Source: an uncultured Pseudomonadota bacterium (GTDB lineage: Bacteria > Myxococcota_A > UBA796 > CAJQPC01). Taken from it: 64,000 nt of DNA. The stretch covers positions 62,001 through 126,000 of the forward strand of contig CAJXRZ010000005.1 in the NCBI GenBank assembly GCA_913060515.1. Reading direction: 5' to 3'. Positions 1-7,213 of the stretch are shown here, piece after piece; position 1 is the stretch's first letter, and each line of letters begins with the position of its first letter. The position numbers and the translations under genes are program-made. The notes below the pieces were generated by a model, which did not search any database, was not told the DNA's origin, and saw only the letters and a program-made list of their open reading frames with translations.

Positions 1-781
1 GGTCGATGCCGTTGAGACGGAAGATCTCCTTGGCATCCTCCAGAGCCGGTGCTGCGATGTCTACGGTCTCCACCCGGGCAGCCCCTGCCAAGGCCGCGTA
101 GATGGAGAAGCCCCCGTTGTACCCAAAGAGGTTGACGACACGGCGTCCTGGGGAGAGCTCCCCTACCCTCCGGCGGTTCTCACGCTGATCCAGGAACAAG
201 CCGGTCTTCTGGCCGTGGTGTGGGCGCACGAGCAGCTTGACCCCGTGCTCGAGCACCACCAAGCCTTCTCCAGGGTCCGGTCCGTGCAGGACCTCGCTGC
301 CTTGTTTGCCGTCCACCGCCCGCACGCCAAAGCGTCGCAGGATGCTCTCCACCCAGGGCAGCTCGCGCAGAGCGTTCAGGATCAGCTCCAAGTGGGGCAA
401 CCAAGCCTTTGAGTAGATGCGCAGCACAGCCAAGCCGCCGTAGCGGTCTACGACCACACCGGGCAGGCCGTCGCCAGCGCCGTTGATGACGCGCCAGGTG
501 TCGGTTTGACCGCCGACAACTGCGAAGCGAAAGCGATCGGCTTGCTGAACGCAGCGCTTGATCAAGCTCGGCAGCTCTTGAAGCTCAAGGCCCAGCACGC
601 GAACCGCGATTGCTCCGGCGTCGAAGAGCCCGTGTGCGACTACCTTGTCCCGGTGGTCGGTGAGCACGACGTGGGTGCCGACCGGAGCGCTTCCGCGAAC
701 CCCATCCCGGTAGACCCAAGGGTGGCCTCGCTTCAAGGCGCGCGTGGCGTCTCGGTTCAGGGGAAGACGGGTCGGACGCAT
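1..781 (-). CDS. rlmI: RlmI-like rRNA cytosine-C5 methyltransferase (3' part outside window)
   Basis: About 260 residues are visible before the window edge. They begin MRPTRLPLNRDATRALKRG, continue with HPWVY, and fit the N-terminal PUA RNA-binding domain of the COG1092 family. Further on come GLPGVVVDRY, the diagnostic QKTGLFLDQRENRR segment, and NLFGYNGGFSIYA, the SAM-binding start of a class I methyltransferase domain. Family members such as RlmI and RlmK methylate 23S rRNA using S-adenosylmethionine. RlmI makes m5C1962, but the exact target cannot be read here. The start at 781 lies 2 bases after the glutaredoxin stop, so the two genes are probably co-transcribed. The C-terminal catalytic part is missing only because the window ends. 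Confidence 0.85.
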   Translation of the reverse strand, partial: MRPTRLPLNRDATRALKRGHPWVYRDGVRGSAPVGTHVVLTDHRDKVVAHGLFDAGAIAVRVLGLELQELPSLIKRCVQQADRFRFAVVGGQTDTWRVINGAGDGLPGVVVDRYGGLAVLRIYSKAWLPHLELILNALRELPWVESILRRFGVRAVDGKQGSEVLHGPDPGEGLVVLEHGVKLLVRPHHGQKTGLFLDQRENRRRVGELSPGRRVVNLFGYNGGFSIYAALAGAARVETVDIAAPALEDAKEIFRLNGID

Positions 782-783
782 GC

Positions 784-1044
784 TCAACCCGCTTGCTCCA
801 GAAGGGGCTTCACCTCTCCCTTGGCATGGAGGGCCATTAGGTCTGAGTAGCCGCCGACGTGGGTCTCTCCGATGAAGATCTGAGGCACCGTGCGCTGGCC
901 GGTGCGCTCCATCAAGTCCATGCGAGCTTGGCGGTCACCCGTCAGGTCGATCTCCTCGTATTCCACTTCGTTGTCGCCGAAGTAGCGCTTTGCAGCGTTG
1001 CAGTAGCCGCAGGGAACCGCGGTGTAGATCACAACCTTGGCCAT
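784..1044 (-). CDS. grxC: Glutaredoxin, dithiol type (GrxC-like)
   Basis: This 86-residue protein has the size of a classical glutaredoxin. It begins MAKVVIYTAVPCGYCNAAKR, so the dithiol active site CGYC sits at residues 12-15. The TVPQIFIGE segment holds the cis-proline used to bind glutathione, and GGYSDLMAL completes the glutathione site. It should reduce protein disulfides and glutathione mixed disulfides in the cytoplasm. The start at 1044 is chosen because AGGAGG lies just upstream; an in-frame extension reaches 1194 but has no family similarity. It is followed 2 bases later by the RlmI-like gene, and it is divergent from minC. Confidence 0.93.
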   Translation of the reverse strand: MAKVVIYTAVPCGYCNAAKRYFGDNEVEYEEIDLTGDRQARMDLMERTGQRTVPQIFIGETHVGGYSDLMALHAKGEVKPLLEQAG

Positions 1045-1286
1045 GGGGGCCTCCTTGCACGTGTAGCTATTGCGGATGCCCATTGCAGGCCCCTGGATTG
1101 CACAGGGACGCTGCGTCTCATACAGCTCTGGCGCCCGTGTAAGTCTTGACGTGGCAAGTTTTCCGTTGCAGCCTTTCCTTAAGGCGTGGTACACGGTTGA
1201 TACCCCTCCAAGGAACAGCGGATTCTTCCCTCCTTTCTGCTGCTTCCCTCCCCTCCCCTCATCCTTCCTCCCACCGAGTTCTTGAC
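1045..1286. other. Divergent intergenic region with polypyrimidine minC leader
   Basis: This 242-base region separates the leftward glutaredoxin operon from rightward minCDE and must hold promoters for both. A TTGACG hexamer occurs at 1146-1151, but I see no convincing matching -10. From about 1222 to 1276 the + strand is almost entirely C and T, with repeated CCTCC. The minC start at 1287 therefore has no Shine-Dalgarno sequence and sits behind a pyrimidine tract that resembles the anti-Shine-Dalgarno sequence. No reading frame in this gap looks coding. Confidence 0.5.
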
Positions 1287-2183
1287 ATGGCAGATCCCCT
1301 CGCCGCTTCCACCGAACAGGTGGACCAGGCTGAGATCCAGGACCCCTCTACCGTCACACTGACGGCCGAAGACGGCGTGCTCCTGCTGGCCCTTGAGCCT
1401 ACGGCCTCATTCGAGGCGCTTCGAGAGGCAGTGCGCGAGCTCTTCTCCTCCTCGCCGGATCGCTTTCGCGGCAAGGACGCCCGGGTTGACCTGGCCACGC
1501 GGCCTATTGACCTCTTTGACCTGCGACGGCTTGTGCATGTCCTGGGCGATGAGTTTGGCGTGACCGTGACCGGCTTGTACTGCACCGAGACCCACCTCCA
1601 CCGCTACGCGGAGCGCGAGCTCAAGCTCAAGGTCTACCCACGCCGGGAAATGGTTGAGCTGCCCGAGCCAGTCGTTGTCGAAGAGCCAATCGTCGAGGAG
1701 CCCGTGCTCGCCGAGGTCCAGGTCGAAGAGCTGCCTCCTGAGCCCAAGGCCCCAACTGGCCGTCGCTCCCTGGTCTTGGAGCGCGGACTGCGCTCCGGTC
1801 AAGTGGTGAGCTTCAACGGCGATGTGACCGTCTTTGGCGACGTGAACCCGGGCGCACAGCTCGTGGTCAGCGGCAACATCATCGTGCTCGGAGCCCTCAA
1901 GGGCTTGGTGCACGCCGGGAGCGAAGGCGACCACAGCGCGACCGTGCTGGCCTTTGACTTCCAGCCCAACCAGCTGCGCATCGGTCGCCACATCGTGACC
2001 GAGCGGGAGGCCCTGCATGCAGGACAGCCCGTCAAGCGCCAACGACTTTCCCTTTCTTCATTCCCAACCCCGGACCTGCTTCGCAGTGGCCGGAGTGTGC
2101 CCCTCCCTTCGATCGCCTGGGTCGATGGTGAGAATGGCATTCAGATCGAAGCTTATTCCGGGCGTTTGCCCGGAGACCGCTGA
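1287..2183 (+). CDS. minC: Septum site-determining protein MinC
   Basis: This 298-residue protein is the FtsZ-assembly inhibitor that, with MinD, blocks division at the poles. The N-terminal FtsZ-binding domain covers roughly residues 20-130. A low-complexity Pro/Glu/Val linker (VELPEPVVVEEPIVEEPV) covers about 125-165. The C-terminal right-handed beta-helix domain follows, with VVSFNGDVTVFGDVNPGAQL, VVSGNIIVLGALKGLVHAG and FQPNQLRIG, the MinD-binding fold. It is followed by a short non-canonical tail. It leads the minCDE operon, with minD starting 28 bases downstream. The start at 1287 has no clear ribosome-binding site but matches where family similarity begins. Confidence 0.92.
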   Translation: MADPLAASTEQVDQAEIQDPSTVTLTAEDGVLLLALEPTASFEALREAVRELFSSSPDRFRGKDARVDLATRPIDLFDLRRLVHVLGDEFGVTVTGLYCTETHLHRYAERELKLKVYPRREMVELPEPVVVEEPIVEEPVLAEVQVEELPPEPKAPTGRRSLVLERGLRSGQVVSFNGDVTVFGDVNPGAQLVVSGNIIVLGALKGLVHAGSEGDHSATVLAFDFQPNQLRIGRHIVTEREALHAGQPVKRQRLSLSSFPTPDLLRSGRSVPLPSIAWVDGENGIQIEAYSGRLPGDR

Positions 2184-2211
2184 CCCAGGCTGCAGCCTCA
2201 GGAGCCCCAAG

Positions 2212-3024
2212 ATGAGCGAGTGCATCGTCATTACTTCCGGCAAGGGTGGAGTGGGTAAGACCACCACCTCCGCCAACCTCGGCGTGTCTCTGGCACGACT
2301 GGGCCACAGAGTTGTCGTCATGGACGCAGACATTGGTCTGCGCAACCTGGACGTCATCATGGGCCTGGAGAACCGCATCGTGTACGACCTGGTGCATGTC
2401 ATCGAAGGAGAGTGCCGCCTCAAGCAGGCTCTCATTCGGGACAAGCGTCTGGACAACCTGTACTTGCTGCCGGCTGCCCAAACCCGCGACAAGAACTGTG
2501 TGACCCCCGACCAGATGCGGGACCTGGTTGCACAGCTCAAGGAAGAGTTCGACTACGTGCTGGTCGATTGCCCCGCGGGAATCGAGCAGGGCTTTCGCAA
2601 CAGCGTCGCCGGTGCCGACCGGGCCATCATCGTGACCACCCCCGAGGTCAGCGCCATTCGTGATGCAGACCGCATCATCGGCTTGGTCGAGGCCGCTGAG
2701 CTGCCAGAGCCCACCCTGGTGATCAACCGCTTCCGCCAGAAGATGGTGGACCGCGGCGACATGCTGGACAAGGCCGACATCCTGGAGATCCTGGCCATCC
2801 CCTTGGTCGGCATCGTGCCTGACCACGAGGAGATCATCGTCTCGGCAAACCGCGGTATCCCGGTCGCCTACGACGACGAGTCCGTTGTCGGAGAGGCCTA
2901 CCGCCGCGTCGCCCGCCGCCTCACCGGTGAGCCCGAGGTGCCCTTCATCGCCGAGCAGCCCACAGGCTTCTGGTCCAACATCAAGCGCTGGATGGGCATG
3001 AGCCCAGCTAGAGGGGCAGTGTGA
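2212..3024 (+). CDS. minD: Septum site-determining ATPase MinD
   Basis: This 270-residue ParA/MinD-family ATPase recruits MinC to the membrane in its ATP-bound state. The deviant Walker A motif SGKGGVGKTT lies at residues 9-18 and includes the signature lysine. MDADIGLRNLDVIMGLENR follows, then Walker B in VLVDCPAGIE. The C-terminus carries GFWSNIKRWMG, an amphipathic segment of the membrane-targeting type. The start at 2212 has AGGAG 7 bases upstream. The stop overlaps the minE start (TGATG), which implies translational coupling. The complete Min system suggests pole-based division-site selection. Confidence 0.97.
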   Translation: MSECIVITSGKGGVGKTTTSANLGVSLARLGHRVVVMDADIGLRNLDVIMGLENRIVYDLVHVIEGECRLKQALIRDKRLDNLYLLPAAQTRDKNCVTPDQMRDLVAQLKEEFDYVLVDCPAGIEQGFRNSVAGADRAIIVTTPEVSAIRDADRIIGLVEAAELPEPTLVINRFRQKMVDRGDMLDKADILEILAIPLVGIVPDHEEIIVSANRGIPVAYDDESVVGEAYRRVARRLTGEPEVPFIAEQPTGFWSNIKRWMGMSPARGAV

Positions 3025-3287
3025 TGCACCAGATTATCCGACGAATCTTTGGAACCCAGGGGAGCAAGAACGACGCCAAGTCGCGCTTGAAGCTTCTGTT
3101 GGTCCACGACGCAGTGGACCTGACGCCCGCTGAGATGGAGGCCATGAAGGCCGAAGTCATCGAGGTGATGTCCAAGTACATCGCCTTGGATCGCGGCGAG
3201 GTCGAGTTCAAGCTGGAGCGCAACGAGGGTGAGATCGCGCTCGTGTCCAACGTGCCCGTGCGGCGGGTCACTGCCCGAGCGGGATAG
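3024..3287 (+). CDS. minE: Cell division topological specificity factor MinE
   Basis: This 87-residue protein has the standard MinE length. It stimulates the ATPase of membrane-bound MinD and drives Min oscillation or patterning. The N-terminus MHQIIRRIFG is an amphipathic membrane-targeting helix. The middle, SRLKLLLVHDAVDLTPAEME, matches the MinD-binding contact segment, and the C-terminal half is the dimeric topological-specificity domain. The ATG at 3024 shares a base with the minD stop. An alternative GTG lies one codon earlier. It is the last recognisable gene of the minCDE operon. Confidence 0.95.
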   Translation: MHQIIRRIFGTQGSKNDAKSRLKLLLVHDAVDLTPAEMEAMKAEVIEVMSKYIALDRGEVEFKLERNEGEIALVSNVPVRRVTARAG

Positions 3288-3338
3288 GTTCAATGGGCGC
3301 CCAGCGGACGTGCTGTCTGGGCCCCCAAGGAGAGCAAG

Positions 3339-3791
3339 ATGGAATCAGGACCTCGAACCATGCTGCAAGTCGCGGCGGTGCTCGGGGTCTTGGTGATTGG
3401 GGTGGCCGGCTGGGTGCTGACCGAGCGCAGGACCCGCGCCCGCGAGGAGGCCGACCTCATCGCCGAGATCGAGGCGGAGATGGCGCGCCAGGAGGCCGTG
3501 GTGGCCTCGGATGTGGACTGGGGCATGCCCCCTGACTTGGAGCTCGACAGCCGCGCGCGCTCGCTCGGCAGTTCCTTGCAGAACCGAATCCTCCCCTGCA
3601 CCGAACGCTGGCCGGGACACCCCGAAGCCGCGCTGCTGTACGTCGAAGCCGACCCGGCTGGACGCCTGACCCAGTTGGCGGTTCGCAACGCCCCCAAGGA
3701 AGTGCAGGGCTGCCTGCTCAAGGCCCTGCAGGACGGACGCTTCCCGCGCAACGCCAAGGGTGTGACGGAGCTGCCGCTTAGCTTTCGCTGA
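3339..3791 (+). CDS. Membrane-anchored protein with AgmX/TonB-like C-terminal domain
   Basis: This 150-residue protein has one N-terminal transmembrane segment (MLQVAAVLGVLVIGVAGWVL, residues 8-27), then a charged helix rich in Arg and Glu. The periplasmic domain begins near residue 70 with LGSSLQNRILPCTERW. It continues with a Gly-Arg-Leu strand (DPAGRLTQLAV) and CLLKALQDGRFP. That order resembles the AgmX/PglI C-terminal domain of myxobacterial motility proteins, which is related to the TonB C-terminal fold. The function is unknown. The start at 3339 has AAGGAG 7 bases upstream. It lies 51 bases after minE and may be read with it. Its last 14 bases overlap the convergent gene ending at 3778. 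Confidence 0.7.
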   Translation: MESGPRTMLQVAAVLGVLVIGVAGWVLTERRTRAREEADLIAEIEAEMARQEAVVASDVDWGMPPDLELDSRARSLGSSLQNRILPCTERWPGHPEAALLYVEADPAGRLTQLAVRNAPKEVQGCLLKALQDGRFPRNAKGVTELPLSFR

Positions 3792-4293
3792 CCGGTGTCC
3801 AGGGCCCCTGCCCTTTGCGGGTTTGGAGCTCCGGCGTGGTCATGCCTTCCAGGCCGGCCTCGGTCAGCGAGAGGACCAGACGACTCTCTCTGCGCTTGCA
3901 GCGATGGCCGGGAAAGAGCTGGCTGTGCGAACCGCGCAGCTCAAGCTGAACCCAGGGTCCATCTCGGCTCAGAACGGCGACGAAGCGCACCCCTGGATAG
4001 CCCTGGTCCACCACGTCGATGCGCAGTCGTATCGGTCCAGGGGGCGAGCAGAGCACTGCGGAGGTGGTGCTGGGATGGGCTCCTGCCTCGATCTGTTCCC
4101 TCACCAGGCGGCGGGTCTCCTCTGTGAAGTGCTTGGCCACCGTGCGCAGCTTGGCTTTGGTGCGGAAGCGCCAGGCGCTGGTCAGGCCACGAGGCAGCCG
4201 CATACGCGGAGCCTTGCTGAGCCGCCAGAGGTAGAGGGCGATGAGCCCCATGCCACCAAAGATTCCGATCAGTGCCAGCAGTCCCGAGTCCAT
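3778..4293 (-). CDS. Hypothetical membrane-anchored protein
   Basis: This 171-residue protein starts MDSGLLALIGIFGGMGLIAL, a single N-terminal transmembrane helix, followed by a basic stretch (RLSKAPRMRLPR). That places the rest in the cytoplasm. The soluble part has no motif I recognise. It contains a charged helix and then beta-rich sequence (IRLRIDVVDQGYPGVRFVAV, VQLELRGSHSQLF). Its ATG shares one base with the stop of the upstream esterase (TAATG), so the two are translationally coupled and may act together. The 3' end overlaps the convergent gene by 14 bases. Confidence 0.65.
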   Translation of the reverse strand: MDSGLLALIGIFGGMGLIALYLWRLSKAPRMRLPRGLTSAWRFRTKAKLRTVAKHFTEETRRLVREQIEAGAHPSTTSAVLCSPPGPIRLRIDVVDQGYPGVRFVAVLSRDGPWVQLELRGSHSQLFPGHRCKRRESRLVLSLTEAGLEGMTTPELQTRKGQGPWTPVSES

Positions 4294-5273
4294 TAAGCGT
4301 AGAGGGCATTGACTAGGAAGGGCAGGCTGCCGTCGAAGCGGTCGTTCATCTTGAAGTGCCCGCCAGCATGCTCCTCGTAGTGGCAGCTCAAGTCCGCCTC
4401 TTGAAGTGCACGATGCAGCCTGCGTGCGCCGACTTGCAGCCGGAACTCGTCTTTTCGGCCCACATCCAGCCAGATGGCAGTGTGCTTTAGAGCTCGGGGT
4501 CGGGCCCGGACCAATGTCACGATGTCCTCTTCCATCCAGCGCGCCATCACGGACTCAATGACCTCGGCTGTGTCGAGATCGACGGGGAGCTCGGCTGGGA
4601 GCGCCCCCGGGGGGCTACCAGCTGTGGGGGAGTAGCAACACGCCATGGCCAAGAGGTTGGCGACGCTGTGATCTGGTCCCTTCACCCCGCGTCTGCTGCC
4701 CCAGTCCTTGAGCCAGGCCTGCACGCCGCCCGCTTGGCGCAGAGTCTCCACTGCCGTGGGGAAGTCGGGCGGGTAGACCACTTCAAATCCAGCGTCGGGC
4801 GCGTGAGATGCGATGGCCTGAAAGCACCCTGGGTTGTCCAGGGGCAAGCGGAAGGCTCCAAAGGCACCTGAGCTCTTGCCGAAGGCTCCCCACTTCGAGG
4901 TGGGGTACTGGGCCTCCAGCCAGGGCATGAGCTCCTTTGCGACCCAAGTCCCGTAGTTTCCCATTCCAGGGGAATCGAGAAACTGCGAGCCGCCCATGTA
5001 GGTCATGCAGTCCGGCATGAAGATTCGCACTGGGCCCAAACCGTGTTCGCGCGTCAGGCGCTCCAAGCGCTCCGGCACGTTCTCGCTACGCCAGCCTTTG
5101 TTCAGGAAGCCCCAGTGGCTGCTGGTGAAGGCAGGAAGCGCCAACAGGGCCGGCATCTCTCCCGACGCCCCGGCAGGTTCATAGACCACCACGTCTCTCA
5201 AGCTTGGATCCCCCCAGGCGTTGCCCCTGAGAGCCTCACTCTGGTGTTGGATGGTGCTCAGGGTTCCGCGCAT
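4293..5273 (-). CDS. Putative esterase, alpha/beta hydrolase (esterase D family)
   Basis: This 326-residue protein resembles the putative esterase family (PF00756-like; esterase D, enterochelin esterase). The strand-turn-helix motif WGAFGKSSGAFGAFR holds the nucleophile serine in GxSxG form (GKSSGA). YMGGSQFLDSPGMGNYGTW is the typical segment upstream of it. An acidic residue within DVGRKDEF and the histidine in EEHAGGHFKM are likely the rest of the triad. No signal peptide is seen, so it is probably cytoplasmic. The substrate is unknown. The start at 5273 is preferred because AGGAG precedes it and because the longer frame would run into the divergent gene at 5313. Confidence 0.8.
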   Translation of the reverse strand: MRGTLSTIQHQSEALRGNAWGDPSLRDVVVYEPAGASGEMPALLALPAFTSSHWGFLNKGWRSENVPERLERLTREHGLGPVRIFMPDCMTYMGGSQFLDSPGMGNYGTWVAKELMPWLEAQYPTSKWGAFGKSSGAFGAFRLPLDNPGCFQAIASHAPDAGFEVVYPPDFPTAVETLRQAGGVQAWLKDWGSRRGVKGPDHSVANLLAMACCYSPTAGSPPGALPAELPVDLDTAEVIESVMARWMEEDIVTLVRARPRALKHTAIWLDVGRKDEFRLQVGARRLHRALQEADLSCHYEEHAGGHFKMNDRFDGSLPFLVNALYA

Positions 5274-5312
5274 CACTGCTCCTGGGTTTAGGATCCGGCC
5301 AAAGGAGTTCCC

Positions 5313-5852
5313 ATGGCTTGGTTGTCTATCCAAATTGACTCAGAGGCGGCGACACTCCTGGCTGCCGCATGGCCCCTCAGTCCGGGAAGCGACGCCCTCA
5401 AGGCACTGGCTGCGCATCAGCTCGCCGGCGAGGACACCAGCTGGGTCTCCAAGAAGCGCGATACGGCGAGCTTGGCGGCCATCTTGGAGGAGCTGGCGGG
5501 CGCCCCCGAGATCCTGGGCGTCGCCATGGAGCTCCCGGAGGAGCAGCGGATCCCCCTGTTGGCGGTCGCCGGCCTGATGCTCATCGATGACAGCGCGCCC
5601 GGCCCCATCCTGCAGAAAGCCTTCAAGACCGGCTGCCTGCCCGAGATGAACCGGGACAGCACCGAGCTCTTGGCCCTCTCTCAGCTGGCGGCCTCCCTGG
5701 AGACCGACGCCCCGGAGACGAGCAAGGCGCCTTCCCAGGACGCCCCGATGCTGGGCACCCTGGTCGGCTTGGAGGCTGGCAGCGGCTGGGAGAACGTTCC
5801 GCCCTTCTGCGGGCGCATCCTGAACGGAAAGATCTACTTCCAGGAGGACTGA
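5313..5852 (+). CDS. Hypothetical protein
   Basis: This 179-residue, mostly helical acidic protein matches no family I recognise. It is rich in Ala and Leu, has no signal peptide or transmembrane segment, and ends in a short beta-like tail (FCGRILNGKIYFQED). The start is well supported by AAAGGAG 6 bases upstream. The coding sequence keeps the codon bias of its neighbours. It stands alone, divergent from the esterase (39 bases apart) and convergent with the HEAT-repeat gene that ends at 5870. It is probably a cytosolic protein of unknown role. Confidence 0.7.
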   Translation: MAWLSIQIDSEAATLLAAAWPLSPGSDALKALAAHQLAGEDTSWVSKKRDTASLAAILEELAGAPEILGVAMELPEEQRIPLLAVAGLMLIDDSAPGPILQKAFKTGCLPEMNRDSTELLALSQLAASLETDAPETSKAPSQDAPMLGTLVGLEAGSGWENVPPFCGRILNGKIYFQED

Positions 5853-5869
5853 GCCACAGCCCGTGAGCC

Positions 5870-7123
5870 TCAGCCCTTGAGCAGGGCCTCGACCTCTGGG
5901 CGCAAGGGATCGGTCTTGCGTGCCTTGCCCAGGAAGATCTTCCAGCAGTCCTGAGCGCCTGCCTCGTTCCCGTCGTTCTTTCTGGCTTGCCCCAGGTAGT
6001 AGAAGACCTCGGCGCTGGCAGACTTCTTGGCCGCCAGGGCCTCCAAGCGCTCCAGCGCGGAGGCGTTCATGCCGGCGGCCAGCTCAACGCGCGCCTTGAT
6101 GCGCTCGCCTACAGCGCTCTCCGGCAGAGCGCCGACGAAGGCCTCGGCCAGCAGCTTGCCCACTTGTGGGTCTATCGTCTCTGCCGTGCTGGAGAAGCGC
6201 TCGGCCAGCTCCGCGGCGCCCTTCACCGAGCGGAACCAAGTCTGCCCTTCCATCTGCAGTGCTTGAACCATCTCATGGTCTACAGGCTCATCCAGGGTCA
6301 TGCGACGCAGGGAGACCTTGTTCTCGCCCAAGAGGATGTGCTGCTTCTCGGTGCTCCAGCGCATGGTCTGCACACCCTCGCTGTGGAAGCGTGCCGCCAC
6401 CAAGGGGGCGAGCAGCAGGTACTCGGTGGGGCTCTTGTCCTCACTGACCTCGCCTGCGTCCCGTCCGTAAGAGGCCCACGCGCCCATCAGAGTGTGGGGG
6501 TCCGCTTGGGCATCCAGCCAGCCCAAGGATTGCTCAATGGCCTCGTCCACCTGACCGAAGCGTCCACGCAGGACTTCGATCTCGCCCCGCGCTTCTTGCC
6601 AACCGCACTGCCCGATCAGGCGCACGATGGCGCTGAGCACGTCCGGGCGCAGGCGGGCGCTGCTGAGCAGCTTGAGCAGGTCGGCCTTGAGCTTGGTGTC
6701 CTTGGCCGCGGCGTGGGAGATGAAGTAGCGGTAAATGCCCACGATGGCGCCCGTGCGCACGTCCAAGCGGGGATCCTGCAGCCCGACCAGCAGGCGGCGG
6801 CCCAGCTGAGGCAAGCCGAGGACCGCCATGACGGAGAACACACCGGCGTTCTGCCCCGGGTCTACATGCTTGAAGCTGTTGAAGTAGGACTCGCGGTCCT
6901 TCTTGGAGATCGCCTTGGCCGCCTTGCCCACGCGGTAGCGGGAGAGGATGTCGGCAGCGGCGCCCACGGCGTAGAGACGCACGCCAGGGCTGGGGTCCTC
7001 GATAGCCGCCTTGAGCAGGGGCAGGATGTGCTCCGGCTCCCCCACCTTGGAGAGCTGTCGGCCCGCATCGGCGCGGGCGTGAATGTCCTTCTGGCTCAGC
7101 TTGTCGATCAGACCCTTGGACAC
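5870..7123 (-). CDS. HEAT-repeat protein with C-terminal helical repeats
   Basis: The N-terminal part holds HEAT-type repeats: IDKLSQKDIHARADAGRQL, then ILPLLKAAIEDPSPGVRLYA, then LLVGLQDPRLDVRTGAI. The C-terminal third has TPR-like helices (EVFYYLGQARKNDGNEAGAQ). Such solenoids are usually protein-binding scaffolds, and no catalytic motif is present. No signal peptide is seen. I prefer the GTG at 7123 (417 residues) because GGAG lies just upstream and the repeat begins at once. The longer frame would need a TTG at 7180 with no ribosome-binding site. It diverges from the SGNH hydrolase gene. Confidence 0.75.
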   Translation of the reverse strand: MSKGLIDKLSQKDIHARADAGRQLSKVGEPEHILPLLKAAIEDPSPGVRLYAVGAAADILSRYRVGKAAKAISKKDRESYFNSFKHVDPGQNAGVFSVMAVLGLPQLGRRLLVGLQDPRLDVRTGAIVGIYRYFISHAAAKDTKLKADLLKLLSSARLRPDVLSAIVRLIGQCGWQEARGEIEVLRGRFGQVDEAIEQSLGWLDAQADPHTLMGAWASYGRDAGEVSEDKSPTEYLLLAPLVAARFHSEGVQTMRWSTEKQHILLGENKVSLRRMTLDEPVDHEMVQALQMEGQTWFRSVKGAAELAERFSSTAETIDPQVGKLLAEAFVGALPESAVGERIKARVELAAGMNASALERLEALAAKKSASAEVFYYLGQARKNDGNEAGAQDCWKIFLGKARKTDPLRPEVEALLKG

Positions 7124-7213
7124 CTGGACTCCGTGGAATTGGGATAGGTATTGCGTAGTCCCCAAGGCCCCAGGGGGCAAAGGTCATCCGCCCCTTCGGC
7201 TATTCTGGGGGCC

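Noticed and set aside
3295-3326. Imperfect stem (GGGCGCCCAG / CTGGGCCCCC) after minE
   Set aside because: It has a mismatch and a 12-base loop and no T tract, so it cannot be called a terminator.
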